Shown here: one piece after another, positions 15,770 to 24,394 of the stretch | Layout: the number at the start of each line of letters is the position of its first letter | Position numbering within the stretch: position 1 is the stretch's first letter | Source: Nitrosomonadales bacterium | GTDB taxonomy: Bacteria; Pseudomonadota; Gammaproteobacteria; Burkholderiales; Gallionellaceae | Direction: 5' to 3' | Length of the DNA: 64,000 bases | Assembly: GCA_016234685.1 (NCBI GenBank) | Contig: JACRAT010000030.1 | Coordinates: forward strand, 62,001 to 126,000 | Program-made: the position numbers and the translations under genes | Notes under the pieces: model-generated | Seen by the model: only the letters and a program-made list of their open reading frames with translations | Databases searched by the model: none | Told to the model about the DNA's origin: nothing

Positions 15770-17203
15770 ATGAAATACATCTCCACCCGTGGCAACTCGC
15801 CCGCCAAAACCTTCACCGAGATCCTGCTGGGCGGCCTCGCCCCTGATGGCGGGCTGTATCTGCCGGAGCAGTATCCGCAAGTGACGCGCGCTGAGCTGGA
15901 TGCTTGGCGCGGTCTTTCCTATGCTGACCTCGCTTTTGCGGTGCTGTCCAAGTTCGCCACCGACATCCCGGCAGACGATCTCAAGGCCATCATCACCAAG
16001 ACCTACACCGCCGAGATGTACAGCAATGGCCGTGCCGACAGCAACGCCACTGACATCACGCCGCTGCGCAAGCTGAGCGAGGGCGTGTTCATTCAGGAGC
16101 TTTCCAACGGCCCAACGCTGGCGTTCAAGGATATGGCGATGCAGTTGCTGGGCAATCTGTTCGAGTATGCGTTGAGCAAGCAGAACGAAGAGCTGAACAT
16201 CCTCGGCGCGACTTCCGGCGATACCGGTTCCGCCGCCGAATACGCGATGCGCGGCAAGCGCGGTATCCGTGTGTTCATGCTATCGCCGAACGGCAAGATG
16301 TCGGCCTTCCAACGCGCGCAGATGTATTCGCTGCAAGACCCGAACATCTTCAACATCGCCATCAACGGCATGTTCGACGACGCGCAGGACTTGGTGAAGG
16401 CGGTTTCCAACGACCACGCTTACAAAGCGGCACACAAGATCGGCACGGTCAACTCCATCAACTGGGGGCGCGTGTCGGCGCAGATCGTGTATTACTTCAA
16501 GGGCTACTTCGCCGCGACGAAATCGAACGACGAGCAGGTCGCGTTCTCGGTGCCCTCCGGCAACTTCGGCAACATCTGCGCCGGACACATCGCGCGCATG
16601 ATGGGCTTGCCGATTGGCCAGTTGATTCTGGCGACGAACGAGAACGATGTGCTGGACGAATTTTTCCGCACCGGCGTGTATCGTCCGCGCGGCACTGACC
16701 ACACCTACGAGACCAGCAGTCCGTCGATGGACATTAGCAAGGCATCCAACTTCGAGCGCTTCGTGTTTGATCTGGTCGGGCGCGACGGTGCCAAGGTGCG
16801 CGAGTTCTGGAGCAAGGTCGATGCGGGCGGTGCGTTCGACATCAAGGGCACCGACTATTGGCACGCGCTGTCCGGTTTCCATTTCTCGTCAGGCAAGAGC
16901 AGCCACCAAGACCGCCTTGCGACCATCCGCGAGATGTGGGAAGAGTACGGCGTGATGGTGGACACGCACACCGCCGACGGCCTCAAGGTCGGGTTGGAGC
17001 AGCGTCGCCCCAGCTTGCCGCTGATCTGTCTGGAGACCGCGCTGCCCGCCAAATTCGCCGAGACCATCCAGGAAGCGCTCGGTCGCCAGCCGGAACGTCC
17101 CGCCGCGCTGGAAGGCATCGAAGCCTTGCCGCAACGCGCTGAAGTGATGGATGCCGATGTGGTGAAGCTGAAGGCGTACATCACGGCGAACGTGCCGTGC
17201 TGA
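15770..17203 (+). CDS. thrC: Threonine synthase
   Basis: Threonine synthase converts O-phosphohomoserine to threonine with PLP. The 477-residue length and the start MKYISTRGNSPAKTFTEILL are those of the long (E. coli/yeast-like) class. The PLP lysine sits in GPTLAFKDMAMQLLGN, and the phosphate-binding region is ILGATSGDTGSAAEYAM. The ATG follows an AAGGAATTTG ribosome-binding site. Although hom is the expected upstream neighbour, a 2-kb insertion separates them; a TAAAATCC hexamer at 15701 may serve as a -10 of its own promoter. Confidence 0.97.
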   Translation: MKYISTRGNSPAKTFTEILLGGLAPDGGLYLPEQYPQVTRAELDAWRGLSYADLAFAVLSKFATDIPADDLKAIITKTYTAEMYSNGRADSNATDITPLRKLSEGVFIQELSNGPTLAFKDMAMQLLGNLFEYALSKQNEELNILGATSGDTGSAAEYAMRGKRGIRVFMLSPNGKMSAFQRAQMYSLQDPNIFNIAINGMFDDAQDLVKAVSNDHAYKAAHKIGTVNSINWGRVSAQIVYYFKGYFAATKSNDEQVAFSVPSGNFGNICAGHIARMMGLPIGQLILATNENDVLDEFFRTGVYRPRGTDHTYETSSPSMDISKASNFERFVFDLVGRDGAKVREFWSKVDAGGAFDIKGTDYWHALSGFHFSSGKSSHQDRLATIREMWEEYGVMVDTHTADGLKVGLEQRRPSLPLICLETALPAKFAETIQEALGRQPERPAALEGIEALPQRAEVMDADVVKLKAYITANVPC

Positions 17204-17223
17204 TCGGGCATACAGCGGCACAC

Positions 17224-17250
17224 TTTGGAGTGCGGCGGCATGACGCCGCC
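17224..17250 (+). repeat. REP element, subfamily A
   Basis: This starts with the TTTGGAGTGCG head and continues GCGGCATGACGCCGC, an imperfect hairpin. It is the left outer member of the group flanking the RAYT gene. Confidence 0.75.
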
Positions 17251-17282
17251 TTTATCAGGTGCGGAAGTTCGCACCGAAAAAT

Positions 17283-17310
17283 CGGCGCAGACTAGTCTGC
17301 GCACTCCAAA
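17283..17310 (-). repeat. REP element, subfamily B
   Basis: Read on the minus strand it has the TTTGGAGTGCG head, then CAGACTAGTCTGCGC, a nearly perfect palindrome. It ends at the RAYT start codon and points opposite to the subfamily A copy at 17224, giving a convergent pair. Confidence 0.75.
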
Positions 17311-17846
17311 TGTCGCCGTCCCGCCATCCGCACGCCCCTCCGCATTGGCTGTTCGAGCCGGGCATCTACATGGTGACGGCAGCCACCCATCAGAAGCAAC
17401 CTCATTGGAATACCCCGCAACGACTAGACTTTCTGCTGGATGCACTGTTTGCTCGCGCCCGTGAATTCGGCTGGTCATTGCAGGCTTGGGCCTTGCTCCC
17501 CAATCACTATCATTTCATCGCCGCGTCGCCGGATGATCCCGCCACCTTGCAGAGATTCCTGTCCAAGTTGCACATGACCTCCGCCAAGCAATTGAACAAA
17601 TGGGATGCCAGCCCGGGCAGGAAAGTCTGGTATCAATATTGGGATAGTTGCGTCACGTTCGAGCGTTCTTATCTGGCCAGACTCAACTACGTCCACCACA
17701 ATCCTCAGCATCACGGTTTGGTAAGTGACGCGACTGAATACCGCTGGTGTTCGGCTAAGTGGTTTGCCGAAAATGCACCTGCGGCCTTGCAAGCGATGGT
17801 GGCAAGCTGCAAGACAGACCGGCTTGAGGTGCGGGATGATTTCTAA
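17310..17846 (+). CDS. REP-associated tyrosine transposase (RAYT)
   Basis: This single-strand DNA transposase, about 178 residues, belongs to the Y1/IS200-like family. The HUH motif is HYH in LLPNHYHFIAAS, and the catalytic tyrosine is in RSYLARLNYVHHNPQHHG. The N-terminus GIYMVTAATHQKQPHW and the terminal W-C-S-A-K-W segment are typical of RAYTs. I start it at the ATG at 17310 (MSPSRHPHAPP), because the frame upstream lies inside a REP palindrome. REP copies with matching heads lie on both sides, the hallmark of a RAYT and its substrates. RAYTs are thought to mobilise REPs while staying single-copy themselves. Confidence 0.92.
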   Translation: MSPSRHPHAPPHWLFEPGIYMVTAATHQKQPHWNTPQRLDFLLDALFARAREFGWSLQAWALLPNHYHFIAASPDDPATLQRFLSKLHMTSAKQLNKWDASPGRKVWYQYWDSCVTFERSYLARLNYVHHNPQHHGLVSDATEYRWCSAKWFAENAPAALQAMVASCKTDRLEVRDDF

Positions 17847-17855
17847 GTCGGAGTG

Positions 17856-17880
17856 CTATGGAGTGCGTAGGCGTTTCGGG
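17856..17880 (+). repeat. Degenerate REP element
   Basis: TATGGAGTGCGTAGGCGTTTCGG retains the REP head, but the stem has decayed. It lies directly downstream of the RAYT gene. Confidence 0.45.
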
Positions 17881-17903
17881 GAGAACCACAGTCCAAAAAC
17901 CAA

Positions 17904-17929
17904 GCGGCGTCGTGCCGCCGCACTCCAAA
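17904..17929 (-). repeat. REP element, subfamily A
   Basis: The minus strand reads TTTGGAGTGCGGCGGCACGA and continues into CGCCGC, the same head and stem as the copy at 17224 with a C/T difference in the loop. The orientation is opposite to that copy. Confidence 0.75.
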
Positions 17930-17983
17930 CGGAGGGTGAACTGCATTATGAGTAGGCTTCACACAACAATGATGCGCAACATT

Positions 17984-18011
17984 TATGGAGTGCGCAGACT
18001 CGTCTGCGCCG
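17984..18011 (+). repeat. REP element, subfamily B
   Basis: TATGGAGTGCGCAGACTCGT followed by CTGCGCCG matches the copy at 17283 except for one loop base. It forms a convergent pair with the copy at 18045. Confidence 0.75.
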
Positions 18012-18044
18012 ATTTTTTGGTGCGAACTGCCACGCTAAACCTAT

Positions 18045-18070
18045 GCGGCGTCATGCCGCCGCACTCCAAA
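18045..18070 (-). repeat. REP element, subfamily A
   Basis: The minus strand reads TTTGGAGTGCGGCGGCATGA then CGCCGC, identical in head and stem to 17224. A further short palindrome GCGGCGATGAGTCGCCGC (18098-18114) lies just after it and may be a headless relative. Confidence 0.75.
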
Positions 18071-18129
18071 TGATTGCGCTCCATGAGTAGATTCCCTGCG
18101 GCGATGAGTCGCCGCCTTCCTGAGACCCT

Positions 18130-19035
18130 ATGACCAACCTCATCCTCCTCATCCTCTGTTTCATCGCCGGGATGCTGCTGCGCCGTTCGGGGCGGATGCC
18201 CACCAACGCGCCGACCACGCTCAACAGTTTCATCATCCACCTCTCGCTGCCCGCGCTGACGCTGCTCTACATCCACGACCTGAAGCTGACGGGCGATGTG
18301 TGGCTGATGGCGGCGATGGCGTGGATCTACTTCGGGCTGGCGGCGGGTTTTTTCTGGCTGGTGGGGCGCTGGCTGGCATTGCCGCGTGCCACGGTGGGCA
18401 CGCTGATGCTGACCGGCGGGCTGGGCAATACTTCGTTCTTTGGCTTACCGATGATAGAGGCGTATTACGGGCATGAGGGGCTGGTCAACGGCATCGTCGT
18501 CGATCAGCTCGGCTCGTTCTTGGTGCTATCCACGCTGGGCATCACCGTCGCTGGGCTGTATTCATCGGGGCGACCGACGGCGGCGGAGATAGTGCGGCGC
18601 ATCGTGCTGTTCCCGCCGTTCATTGCGCTGACAGTGGCGCTGTTGCTCATTCCGCTGGATTACGCGCCCTGGTTCGCCACCCTGTTGAAGCGGCTGGGCG
18701 ACACGCTGGCACCGCTGGCCTTGCTGTCGGTGGGGCTGCAATTGCGGCTGGGACACATCGCCGAGCATCGCCGTAACCTCGCCCTCGGGCTGGGATTCAA
18801 GCTGCTGCTGGCACCGCTGGTGATCTTTTTGCTCTATGTGCCGCTGCTCGGCGCACACGGTCAGGCGATCCAAGTGACGCTGTTCGAAGCGGCCATGCCG
18901 CCGATGATAACCGCCGCCATCATCGCCAGCGAGCATGATCTCGATCCCGAACTCGCCACGCTGATGGTGGCGGTGGGGCTGATACTTTCGTTTGCCACAC
19001 TGAGCGGCTGGTGGTGGCTATTTCAAGGGGTTTAG
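18130..19035 (+). CDS. AEC family transporter (auxin efflux carrier superfamily)
   Basis: This 301-residue inner-membrane protein has about ten hydrophobic helices in two inverted halves, as in AEC/BART carriers. The conserved NTSFFGLPMIEAYYG motif, with broken helix and central Asn/Pro, is present, as is SLPALTLLYIHDLKL in helix 2. Bacterial members export or import small organic acids such as malate, but the substrate cannot be read from this sequence. The methyltransferase gene begins 3 bases downstream, so the pair is probably one transcript. Confidence 0.85.
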   Translation: MTNLILLILCFIAGMLLRRSGRMPTNAPTTLNSFIIHLSLPALTLLYIHDLKLTGDVWLMAAMAWIYFGLAAGFFWLVGRWLALPRATVGTLMLTGGLGNTSFFGLPMIEAYYGHEGLVNGIVVDQLGSFLVLSTLGITVAGLYSSGRPTAAEIVRRIVLFPPFIALTVALLLIPLDYAPWFATLLKRLGDTLAPLALLSVGLQLRLGHIAEHRRNLALGLGFKLLLAPLVIFLLYVPLLGAHGQAIQVTLFEAAMPPMITAAIIASEHDLDPELATLMVAVGLILSFATLSGWWWLFQGV

Positions 19036-19038
19036 GAC

Positions 19039-19644
19039 ATGGGAAACATCTGGGACGAGCGCTACGCGGGTGAGGAATATCATTTCGGCACTACACCGAA
19101 CGCATTCCTGCTGACGCAGCGCGACCGGCTCCATCCCGGTATGCGTTGCCTAGCGATCGCCGATGGCGAAGGACGCAATGGCGTGTGGCTGGCAGAACAG
19201 GGTTTGCAGGTTCATGCGGTAGACGGCTCGCCAGTGGCGCTGGAGAAGGCGCGCAGGCTGGCGGCACAACGCGGCGTGACGCTGGAGTTCGAACTGGCCG
19301 ACTTGTGCGACTGGGATTGGGGCGAGGCACGCTACGATGTGGTGATAGGCATCTTCATCCAGTTCGTCGGCCCAGCCGGACGCGCCCGGATGTTCGAAGA
19401 GATGCGCCGCGCCCTGAAGCCCGGCGGCCTGTTGCTGCTGCACGGTTACACGCCACGCCAGCTCGACTACAAGACCGGCGGCCCCTCCCAGCAGGAGAAC
19501 CTCTACACTGCCGCCTTGCTGCGCGAGGCCTTCTCCGGACTGGAGATACTGCAACTGACCGAGCACGACAGCATCATCCACGAAGGGGCCGGACATGACG
19601 GCTTGTCGGCGCTGATCGATCTGGTTGCACGCAAGCCGCTCTGA
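19039..19644 (+). CDS. Class I SAM-dependent methyltransferase (TehB-like)
   Basis: This 201-residue protein begins MGNIWDERYAGEEYHFGTTP, typical of small TehB/thiopurine-type methyltransferases. Motif I is AIADGEGRNGVWLAEQG, binding S-adenosylmethionine, and the acidic end of strand 2 is VHAVDGSPVALEKA. FIQFVGPAGRARMFEEM and the LKPGGLLLLHGY motif follow in order. The substrate is unknown; relatives methylate tellurite, selenite or small thiols. It is coupled to the AEC transporter and convergent with the calcium-repeat protein gene, 7 bases away. Confidence 0.85.
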   Translation: MGNIWDERYAGEEYHFGTTPNAFLLTQRDRLHPGMRCLAIADGEGRNGVWLAEQGLQVHAVDGSPVALEKARRLAAQRGVTLEFELADLCDWDWGEARYDVVIGIFIQFVGPAGRARMFEEMRRALKPGGLLLLHGYTPRQLDYKTGGPSQQENLYTAALLREAFSGLEILQLTEHDSIIHEGAGHDGLSALIDLVARKPL

Positions 19645-19651
19645 AACGACC

Positions 19652-20680
19652 TCAGACCACCAAGTCGACCTGCTGCATCGTGCCTGCCGTGCCGTTTTCG
19701 TTGAGGACGACGCTGCTGGCACGGACGCTGCCCAACAACTGGTTGTCGGCAGTCTTCAGGTCGAACGGCGTCGCCAGCGCACTGAGCGACAGCGCGCCGA
19801 TGCCGACCTGGGCTAGGCTGCTCAACTGCCCGCCTCCCTCGCCGCCCGGCGTCCACACTTTGAGCTTGCTGTACACGCTGTCGTTCTCGTCGATCCAGCC
19901 ATTGCCGTCGCCATCGTAAAGCGCCAGATCGGCGTAACCGTTGCCGCTGACCGTACCGAACAGCTCGCTGCCGTTATTGATCTTGCCATCGCTGTTGGTA
20001 TCGAGCGCAAGGAAGCCGCTGCCCGAGCGCAGCGAGTTGATCTGCTCGGTCTTGCCATCCGAATTCAGATCGAAGGAAAAACGCTGTTCGCTCAGTTGCG
20101 CCGCCGTGCCGTTGAAGTTGATGACCAGCGGATCTTGCTTGGCTGGCGCATCGCCCAATCTCAGGCTGGTGCTGCTCGTCATGCTGAATTCGCGCTGCAT
20201 CGAAAGACTCAGGTCAAACTGGATCTCTTTGCCATCGCTGGTTTTTACCGTTCCGCTGGCATGGAAAGTGGTTTGCTCGGATTCGTGATAGCTGACGGTA
20301 CGCTGACACTCGGCGCTAAATCCCGCGCGACGAGGCGTGGCGGCTGCGGCAGAACTACCCCCACCGCTTGGTGAATCTGCCGTATGCCCATGCTCCGGCT
20401 TATACAGTTTCACTTTTTGACCAGTCAACATCTCCACCAGCGAGAGGATGAGTTGCATCTTCGGGCTGCCATTCACCTCGTCGGGGGCTTGAGCCAGCGC
20501 GGCACTGTCGTTGCTCTGCAAGTCGCGGGCGGCGGGTGAGATGGAGACCGTTTGACGCGGAGGCGCAGGCCGCTCGGCTTGCGCACGATCAATCCAGACG
20601 CGCAGACTTTCCTTCACTTGCAACTGCTGCTGACTGGCATGACTGGATTGCAGATCCAATGTCGCGCTAGAGATTTTCAT
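19652..20680 (-). CDS. Protein with EF-hand/dockerin-like calcium repeats
   Basis: This protein of about 342 residues is preferred from MKISSATLDLQ at 20680, with 20698 as alternative. The N-terminal half is low in complexity (Gln, Ser, Ala) and contains a predicted beta-rich region around TVSYHESEQTTFHASGTVKT. The C-terminal half has DxNxDG loops: FDLNSDGKTE, DTNSDGKINNGSELFG and DGDGNGWIDEND, the pattern of dockerin/EF-hand calcium sites. No signal peptide is evident, so location is uncertain. Similar proteins in betaproteobacteria are annotated only as VCBS- or calcium-repeat proteins. Function is unknown. Confidence 0.7.
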   Translation of the reverse strand: MKISSATLDLQSSHASQQQLQVKESLRVWIDRAQAERPAPPRQTVSISPAARDLQSNDSAALAQAPDEVNGSPKMQLILSLVEMLTGQKVKLYKPEHGHTADSPSGGGSSAAAATPRRAGFSAECQRTVSYHESEQTTFHASGTVKTSDGKEIQFDLSLSMQREFSMTSSTSLRLGDAPAKQDPLVINFNGTAAQLSEQRFSFDLNSDGKTEQINSLRSGSGFLALDTNSDGKINNGSELFGTVSGNGYADLALYDGDGNGWIDENDSVYSKLKVWTPGGEGGGQLSSLAQVGIGALSLSALATPFDLKTADNQLLGSVRASSVVLNENGTAGTMQQVDLVV

Positions 20681-20814
20681 GGCTGCCTCCGTATCCAAGA
20701 GATACGGAGGTTATCGGCCTCTAACGGGCGAGACTTTAATCTGAATCTCCCGCTGCGTGGAGAAGAAGCGCAATCAGTTCAGCGCTCTACCCCGGAGAGT
20801 GAGAATGGGCGGGG

Positions 20815-21840
20815 CTATTGCCCGAAGATGGTAGTACGGTTCCGCCCGCCCTCTTTGGACTGGTAGAGCGCCTTGTCGGCCTGATCCAGCATCTCGACTA
20901 CGGTATTGCCTTGGTACTTTGAGATCCCCAAAGAAACGGTGATGCCACCGATGAAATCCTGCGTATCGAGACGGCGTATCTTGCTCTTTTCTATCCCCTG
21001 ACGGATATGCTCGGCAACCACACGCGCACCAGCCAGATCGGTCTCAGGCAGCAGCACGGCGAACTCTTCGCCGCCCAATCTGGCCACCACATCCTGCCCC
21101 TTCACGCGGAATTTGAGCATGGTCGCCACAGCCTGAATCACCTTGTCGCCCAGCAGATGGCCGAAGGTATCGTTCACCTTTTTGAAGTGGTCAATGTCGA
21201 CCATCAACAGACACAAGCCTTTCTGGATCAGCTCGGCATCGTCGAGTATGGTCTGCGCCTTGGCTTCGAAGCCACGACGATTCAGCACCCCGGTCAATGG
21301 ATCGGTCGAAGCCTCGCCGCGCGCGGACTTCAACTCCCGTTGCAGTTTCTGCACTTCCTTCTTGCTATCCTCCAGTTGCGATTGCAAAGTCTGCACCGAA
21401 CCGCGCATCTTGTTGGTGTCGCCGGCCATGTTGCCGATCAGCGCCTCCAGCTTGGCGGGGTCGAGGTCTTGCTTGAGCGTATTACCATATGCCTGCAAAT
21501 TGTTGCCGAACTGATTCGCATGTTTGTCGGTCTCGGCAGTGAACCCGGCCAGCTTGGACAACAATTGATTGATCTTCTCCTGACGCGCATCGAAGCTCTC
21601 TTCGTGCTTGGAGTCCGACACGAAATTATGGTGAAGTTGCTCGATCGCACGGTCATCGAGCTTGCGCCCGCCCTCCATCAACTTGTTCGACGCCTCGGTC
21701 AAAGCAGGATTGATACCTGAAATCAGCTCGTACCAGACCGCATAGGTCAGCGGCGTAAATGCCGCCGGATGTGCCGCCATCTTCTGCAACATCAAGCGCA
21801 GTATCTCCGCGCTGGCCTCCCTTGTTTCCGAGTACCTCAT
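20815..21840 (-). CDS. Diguanylate cyclase (GGDEF) with helical N-terminal region
   Basis: Cyclic di-GMP synthase of about 341 residues. The start at 21840 (MRYSETREASAEILRLMLQK) is preferred over 21861. The first 170 residues are helical and end in a coiled coil (QSQLEDSKKEVQKLQRELKS) leading into the GGDEF domain. The active site reads ARLGGEEFAVLLPE. The inhibitory I-site upstream is KGQD where RxxD is expected, so product feedback may be weak. There is no membrane segment, so it is cytoplasmic and probably activated through the N-terminal region. Confidence 0.92.
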   Translation of the reverse strand: MRYSETREASAEILRLMLQKMAAHPAAFTPLTYAVWYELISGINPALTEASNKLMEGGRKLDDRAIEQLHHNFVSDSKHEESFDARQEKINQLLSKLAGFTAETDKHANQFGNNLQAYGNTLKQDLDPAKLEALIGNMAGDTNKMRGSVQTLQSQLEDSKKEVQKLQRELKSARGEASTDPLTGVLNRRGFEAKAQTILDDAELIQKGLCLLMVDIDHFKKVNDTFGHLLGDKVIQAVATMLKFRVKGQDVVARLGGEEFAVLLPETDLAGARVVAEHIRQGIEKSKIRRLDTQDFIGGITVSLGISKYQGNTVVEMLDQADKALYQSKEGGRNRTTIFGQ

Positions 21841-22034
21841 CTCATCCCCTCCGACATTCATCTGCCCTGTCTGTTGCGTCTTTACAAGACGCAGTCAATT
21901 GTTACAACTCTTTGTCACTGCGGCGTTTTGTACTGGTTCGGTATGCTGCCCGGAATGCACAACATTTGCAAGACGACGATGCGCCTTCAGGATGTTGTTA
22001 GCGGCGACACAGGGGCGGATGCAATGACCACCAC

Positions 22035-22460
22035 TCAACGAAGTTGGGCCTGCACCCAGCTCACAATGTTGCCAGCATCCATCGCCCCGGCCTGCCGCGC
22101 CACTTCGCGGCCCCGATGGAACAGCGCCAGAGTGGGAATGCTGCGGATGTTGTAGCGCGCGGCCAGCATCTGTTCGGCCTCGGTGTTCAGTTTGGCCAGA
22201 CGGACGCGCGGCTCCAGACGCCCTGCAGCTTGCTCGAAGGCAGGGGCCATCATGCGGCACGGACCGCACCAAGGCGTCCAAAAATCCACCAGCAGGGGGA
22301 TGTCGTTACGCGTCAGATGTTGCTCGAAATTGGCCGAGTTCAACTCCAGTGGATGGGCGACGAACAGGGCTTGCTTACATTTTCCACAGTTCGGCCGGGC
22401 TTGCAGCCGCTCCGCCGGGACGCGGTTCACCGCAGCGCAATGCGGGCAGACGATATGCAA
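22035..22460 (-). CDS. trxC: Thioredoxin 2
   Basis: TrxC is the zinc-binding thioredoxin that reduces protein disulfides during oxidative stress. The N-terminal zinc site has CPHC (residues 5-8) and CGKC (25-28). The thioredoxin fold follows with active site WCGPC at 64-68 and the cis-proline in RSIPTLALFH. The length of 141 residues matches E. coli TrxC (139). Confidence 0.96.
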   Translation of the reverse strand: MHIVCPHCAAVNRVPAERLQARPNCGKCKQALFVAHPLELNSANFEQHLTRNDIPLLVDFWTPWCGPCRMMAPAFEQAAGRLEPRVRLAKLNTEAEQMLAARYNIRSIPTLALFHRGREVARQAGAMDAGNIVSWVQAQLR

Positions 22461-22523
22461 AGGGTCGGCATGGCATTCCTTTCAAGTAGCGATGCGCCAG
22501 ATGTTGGGCCACCCCCGCCGAAT

Positions 22524-23336
22524 TCAACCGCCGCAGAGCGATTTGACCGGGCTGGGCGCGGTCTCGCAGTAGTCCGCCACCAGCCCTTGGTCGAACAGCC
22601 ACAGGCTGCCCGGCCTCATCCTCACCCAAGGTTCGTTGTCGGTGAGCGGCACGGTGGCGATGACGGCAACGCGATCATCCGGCGAGGTCACTTGGCTGAA
22701 ATCCACCATCACATCCTCATCCTTGAGGTGGGCGATGTTGAACGGCGCGCGACGGATGAGGTAGCTCAACTCGGTGGAGCTGTGCGCAATCAGCCATTCA
22801 CCGTTGGAGAGCAGATAGTTGAAGATGCCCATCTGCGCCAGCGGCAGCGTCAGCTCATGCAGTGTGGAGAACAGCACGGCGCGCGACGGTGGCTCGTCGC
22901 CGAAGCGGGCACGCAGGCTTTGCAGCAGCCAGCAGAAGATGCGTTCGCTGTCGGTGTTGCCCACCGGCACGAAGCTGCCGTCGAGTTGCGGCTGGAACTG
23001 CGGCAGGTTGCCGTTGTGGGCGTACACCCAGTAGCGCCCCCACAGTTCGCGCTGGAACGGGTGGGTGTTCTCCAGCGTGACCACGCCTTGCGTGGCCTTG
23101 CGGATGTGGGCGATGACGTTGAGCGAGCGGATCGGGTAGTGCCGCACCAGCTCGGCGATGGGCGAAGTCGCCGAGGGCAACGGGTCGAGGAACAACCTCA
23201 CCCCGCGCCCTTCGAAGAAGGCGATGCCCCAGCCGTCGGCATGTACGTCAGTCGCCCCGCCGCGCCGCTGAAAGCCGGTGAAGGAAAAGCAGATGTCGGT
23301 AGGGACGTTGCAGTTCATCCCGAGAAGTTGGCACAT
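22524..23336 (-). CDS. Class II glutamine amidotransferase (YafJ-like)
   Basis: The N-terminal Cys2 (MCQLLGMNCNVPTDICFSF) is the nucleophile of class II amidotransferases after removal of Met1. The conserved HADGWGIAFFEGRGVRLF and YVYAHNGNLPQF-like segments (WVYAHNGNLPQF) and GNTDSERIFCWLL bind glutamine. The 270-residue length is that of stand-alone YafJ/Gat-2 proteins, which lack an attached synthase domain; the physiological acceptor is not known. Confidence 0.88.
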   Translation of the reverse strand: MCQLLGMNCNVPTDICFSFTGFQRRGGATDVHADGWGIAFFEGRGVRLFLDPLPSATSPIAELVRHYPIRSLNVIAHIRKATQGVVTLENTHPFQRELWGRYWVYAHNGNLPQFQPQLDGSFVPVGNTDSERIFCWLLQSLRARFGDEPPSRAVLFSTLHELTLPLAQMGIFNYLLSNGEWLIAHSSTELSYLIRRAPFNIAHLKDEDVMVDFSQVTSPDDRVAVIATVPLTDNEPWVRMRPGSLWLFDQGLVADYCETAPSPVKSLCGG

Positions 23337-23367
23337 GGCGCTTCCTAAACTGTGGAGCTATTAGCCC

Positions 23368-23410
23368 GTAGCTTGTGGCGGTAGCCCAGCCCACTTTTGC
23401 CACGAGCTAC
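23368..23410. repeat. Intergenic palindromic repeat, copy 1
   Basis: GTAGCTTGTGGC (23368-23379) pairs with GCCACGAGCTAC (23399-23410) at 11 of 12 positions. A related sequence with the same AGCTTGT...AGCTACAGGC pattern lies at 60525-60586, so this looks like a dispersed intergenic family. Confidence 0.5.
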
Positions 23411-23429
23411 AGGCTACCTGCTACAAACT

Positions 23430-24275
23430 CTATTTTTCAAATCGCATGGACAGATCCACCGCGCGCACGTCTTTGGTCAGCCCGCCGATGGAGATACGGT
23501 CCACGCCGGTCTCGGCGATGGCGCGCACGGTTTCCAAATTCACGCCGCCCGAGGCTTCCAGTTCAGCGCAACCTGCCGTTTGCGCCACCGCTACACGCAT
23601 CCCGGCCAGATCGAAGTTATCGAGTAGGATCAGTTTCGCGCCGGCCTCCAGCGCCTCGCGCAACTCGTCCAGCGTCTCCACTTCCACCTGCACCGTCATG
23701 CCCGGTTGCGCCAGCGCAAAGGCTTGTTGCAACGCCGGGCGGATGCCGCCTGCGGCGAGGATGTGGTTCTCCTTGATGAGGATGCCGTCAAACAGGCCGA
23801 TGCGCTGATTCTGCCCGCCGCCGGTGAGAACGGCGTATTTCTGCGCGGCACGCAGCCCCGGCAAGGTCTTGCGCGTGTCGAGTATCCGCGCGCGCGTCCC
23901 CGCCACCGCTTCGACATAGCGCCGGGTCAACGTGGCGGTGGCCGAGAGCGTCTGCAAGAAATTCAGCGCACTACGTTCGGCAGTGAGCAAGGCGCGGGCG
24001 TCGCCGCGCAGCTCGCACAACGTCTGCCCGGCCAAGGCCTGCTCGCCCTCGCCCACCTTCCAGACGATCTCGCACCCGGCATCCAGCGCACGAAAGCAGG
24101 CCTCGAACCAGAGGGAACCGCACAACACGGCGCGCTCACGGGTGATGACGGTGGCTCGGGCCAAAGTCGCTGCGGGGATGAGTTGCGCGGTCAGATCGCC
24201 GCTGCGCACATCTTCTTCCAGCGCGGTGCGGACGTTGCTCTGGATAGCGGCGATAAGTTCTGGGGCGATGGGCAT
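23430..24275 (-). CDS. nadC: Quinolinate phosphoribosyltransferase
   Basis: NadC makes nicotinate mononucleotide from quinolinate and PRPP in NAD synthesis. The 281-residue protein has the N-terminal dimer domain starting [20 protein letters not shown]. The catalytic TIM-like barrel contains [40 protein letters not shown] and the phosphate-binding region [20 protein letters not shown] near the end. All expected motifs are present and the length is standard. Confidence 0.97.
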   Translation of the reverse strand: MPIAPELIAAIQSNVRTALEEDVRSGDLTAQLIPAATLARATVITRERAVLCGSLWFEACFRALDAGCEIVWKVGEGEQALAGQTLCELRGDARALLTAERSALNFLQTLSATATLTRRYVEAVAGTRARILDTRKTLPGLRAAQKYAVLTGGGQNQRIGLFDGILIKENHILAAGGIRPALQQAFALAQPGMTVQVEVETLDELREALEAGAKLILLDNFDLAGMRVAVAQTAGCAELEASGGVNLETVRAIAETGVDRISIGGLTKDVRAVDLSMRFEK

Positions 24276-24342
24276 GATGGACTCGATTGGCTGAAGCGGC
24301 GATAAGGATTATAACTTGATGCCGCGCCGCCTCCTGAAACGA

Positions 24343-24366
24343 AAAAGGCCTGTCGAGACAGGCCTT
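24343..24366 (-). terminator. Intrinsic terminator after slyD
   Basis: On the minus strand AAGGCCTGTC pairs with GACAGGCCTT around a 4-base loop, followed by a T-run, about 30 bases beyond the slyD stop. Confidence 0.85.
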
Positions 24367-24394
24367 CTACCAAGACTAGAAATTCCCTAAGCTT

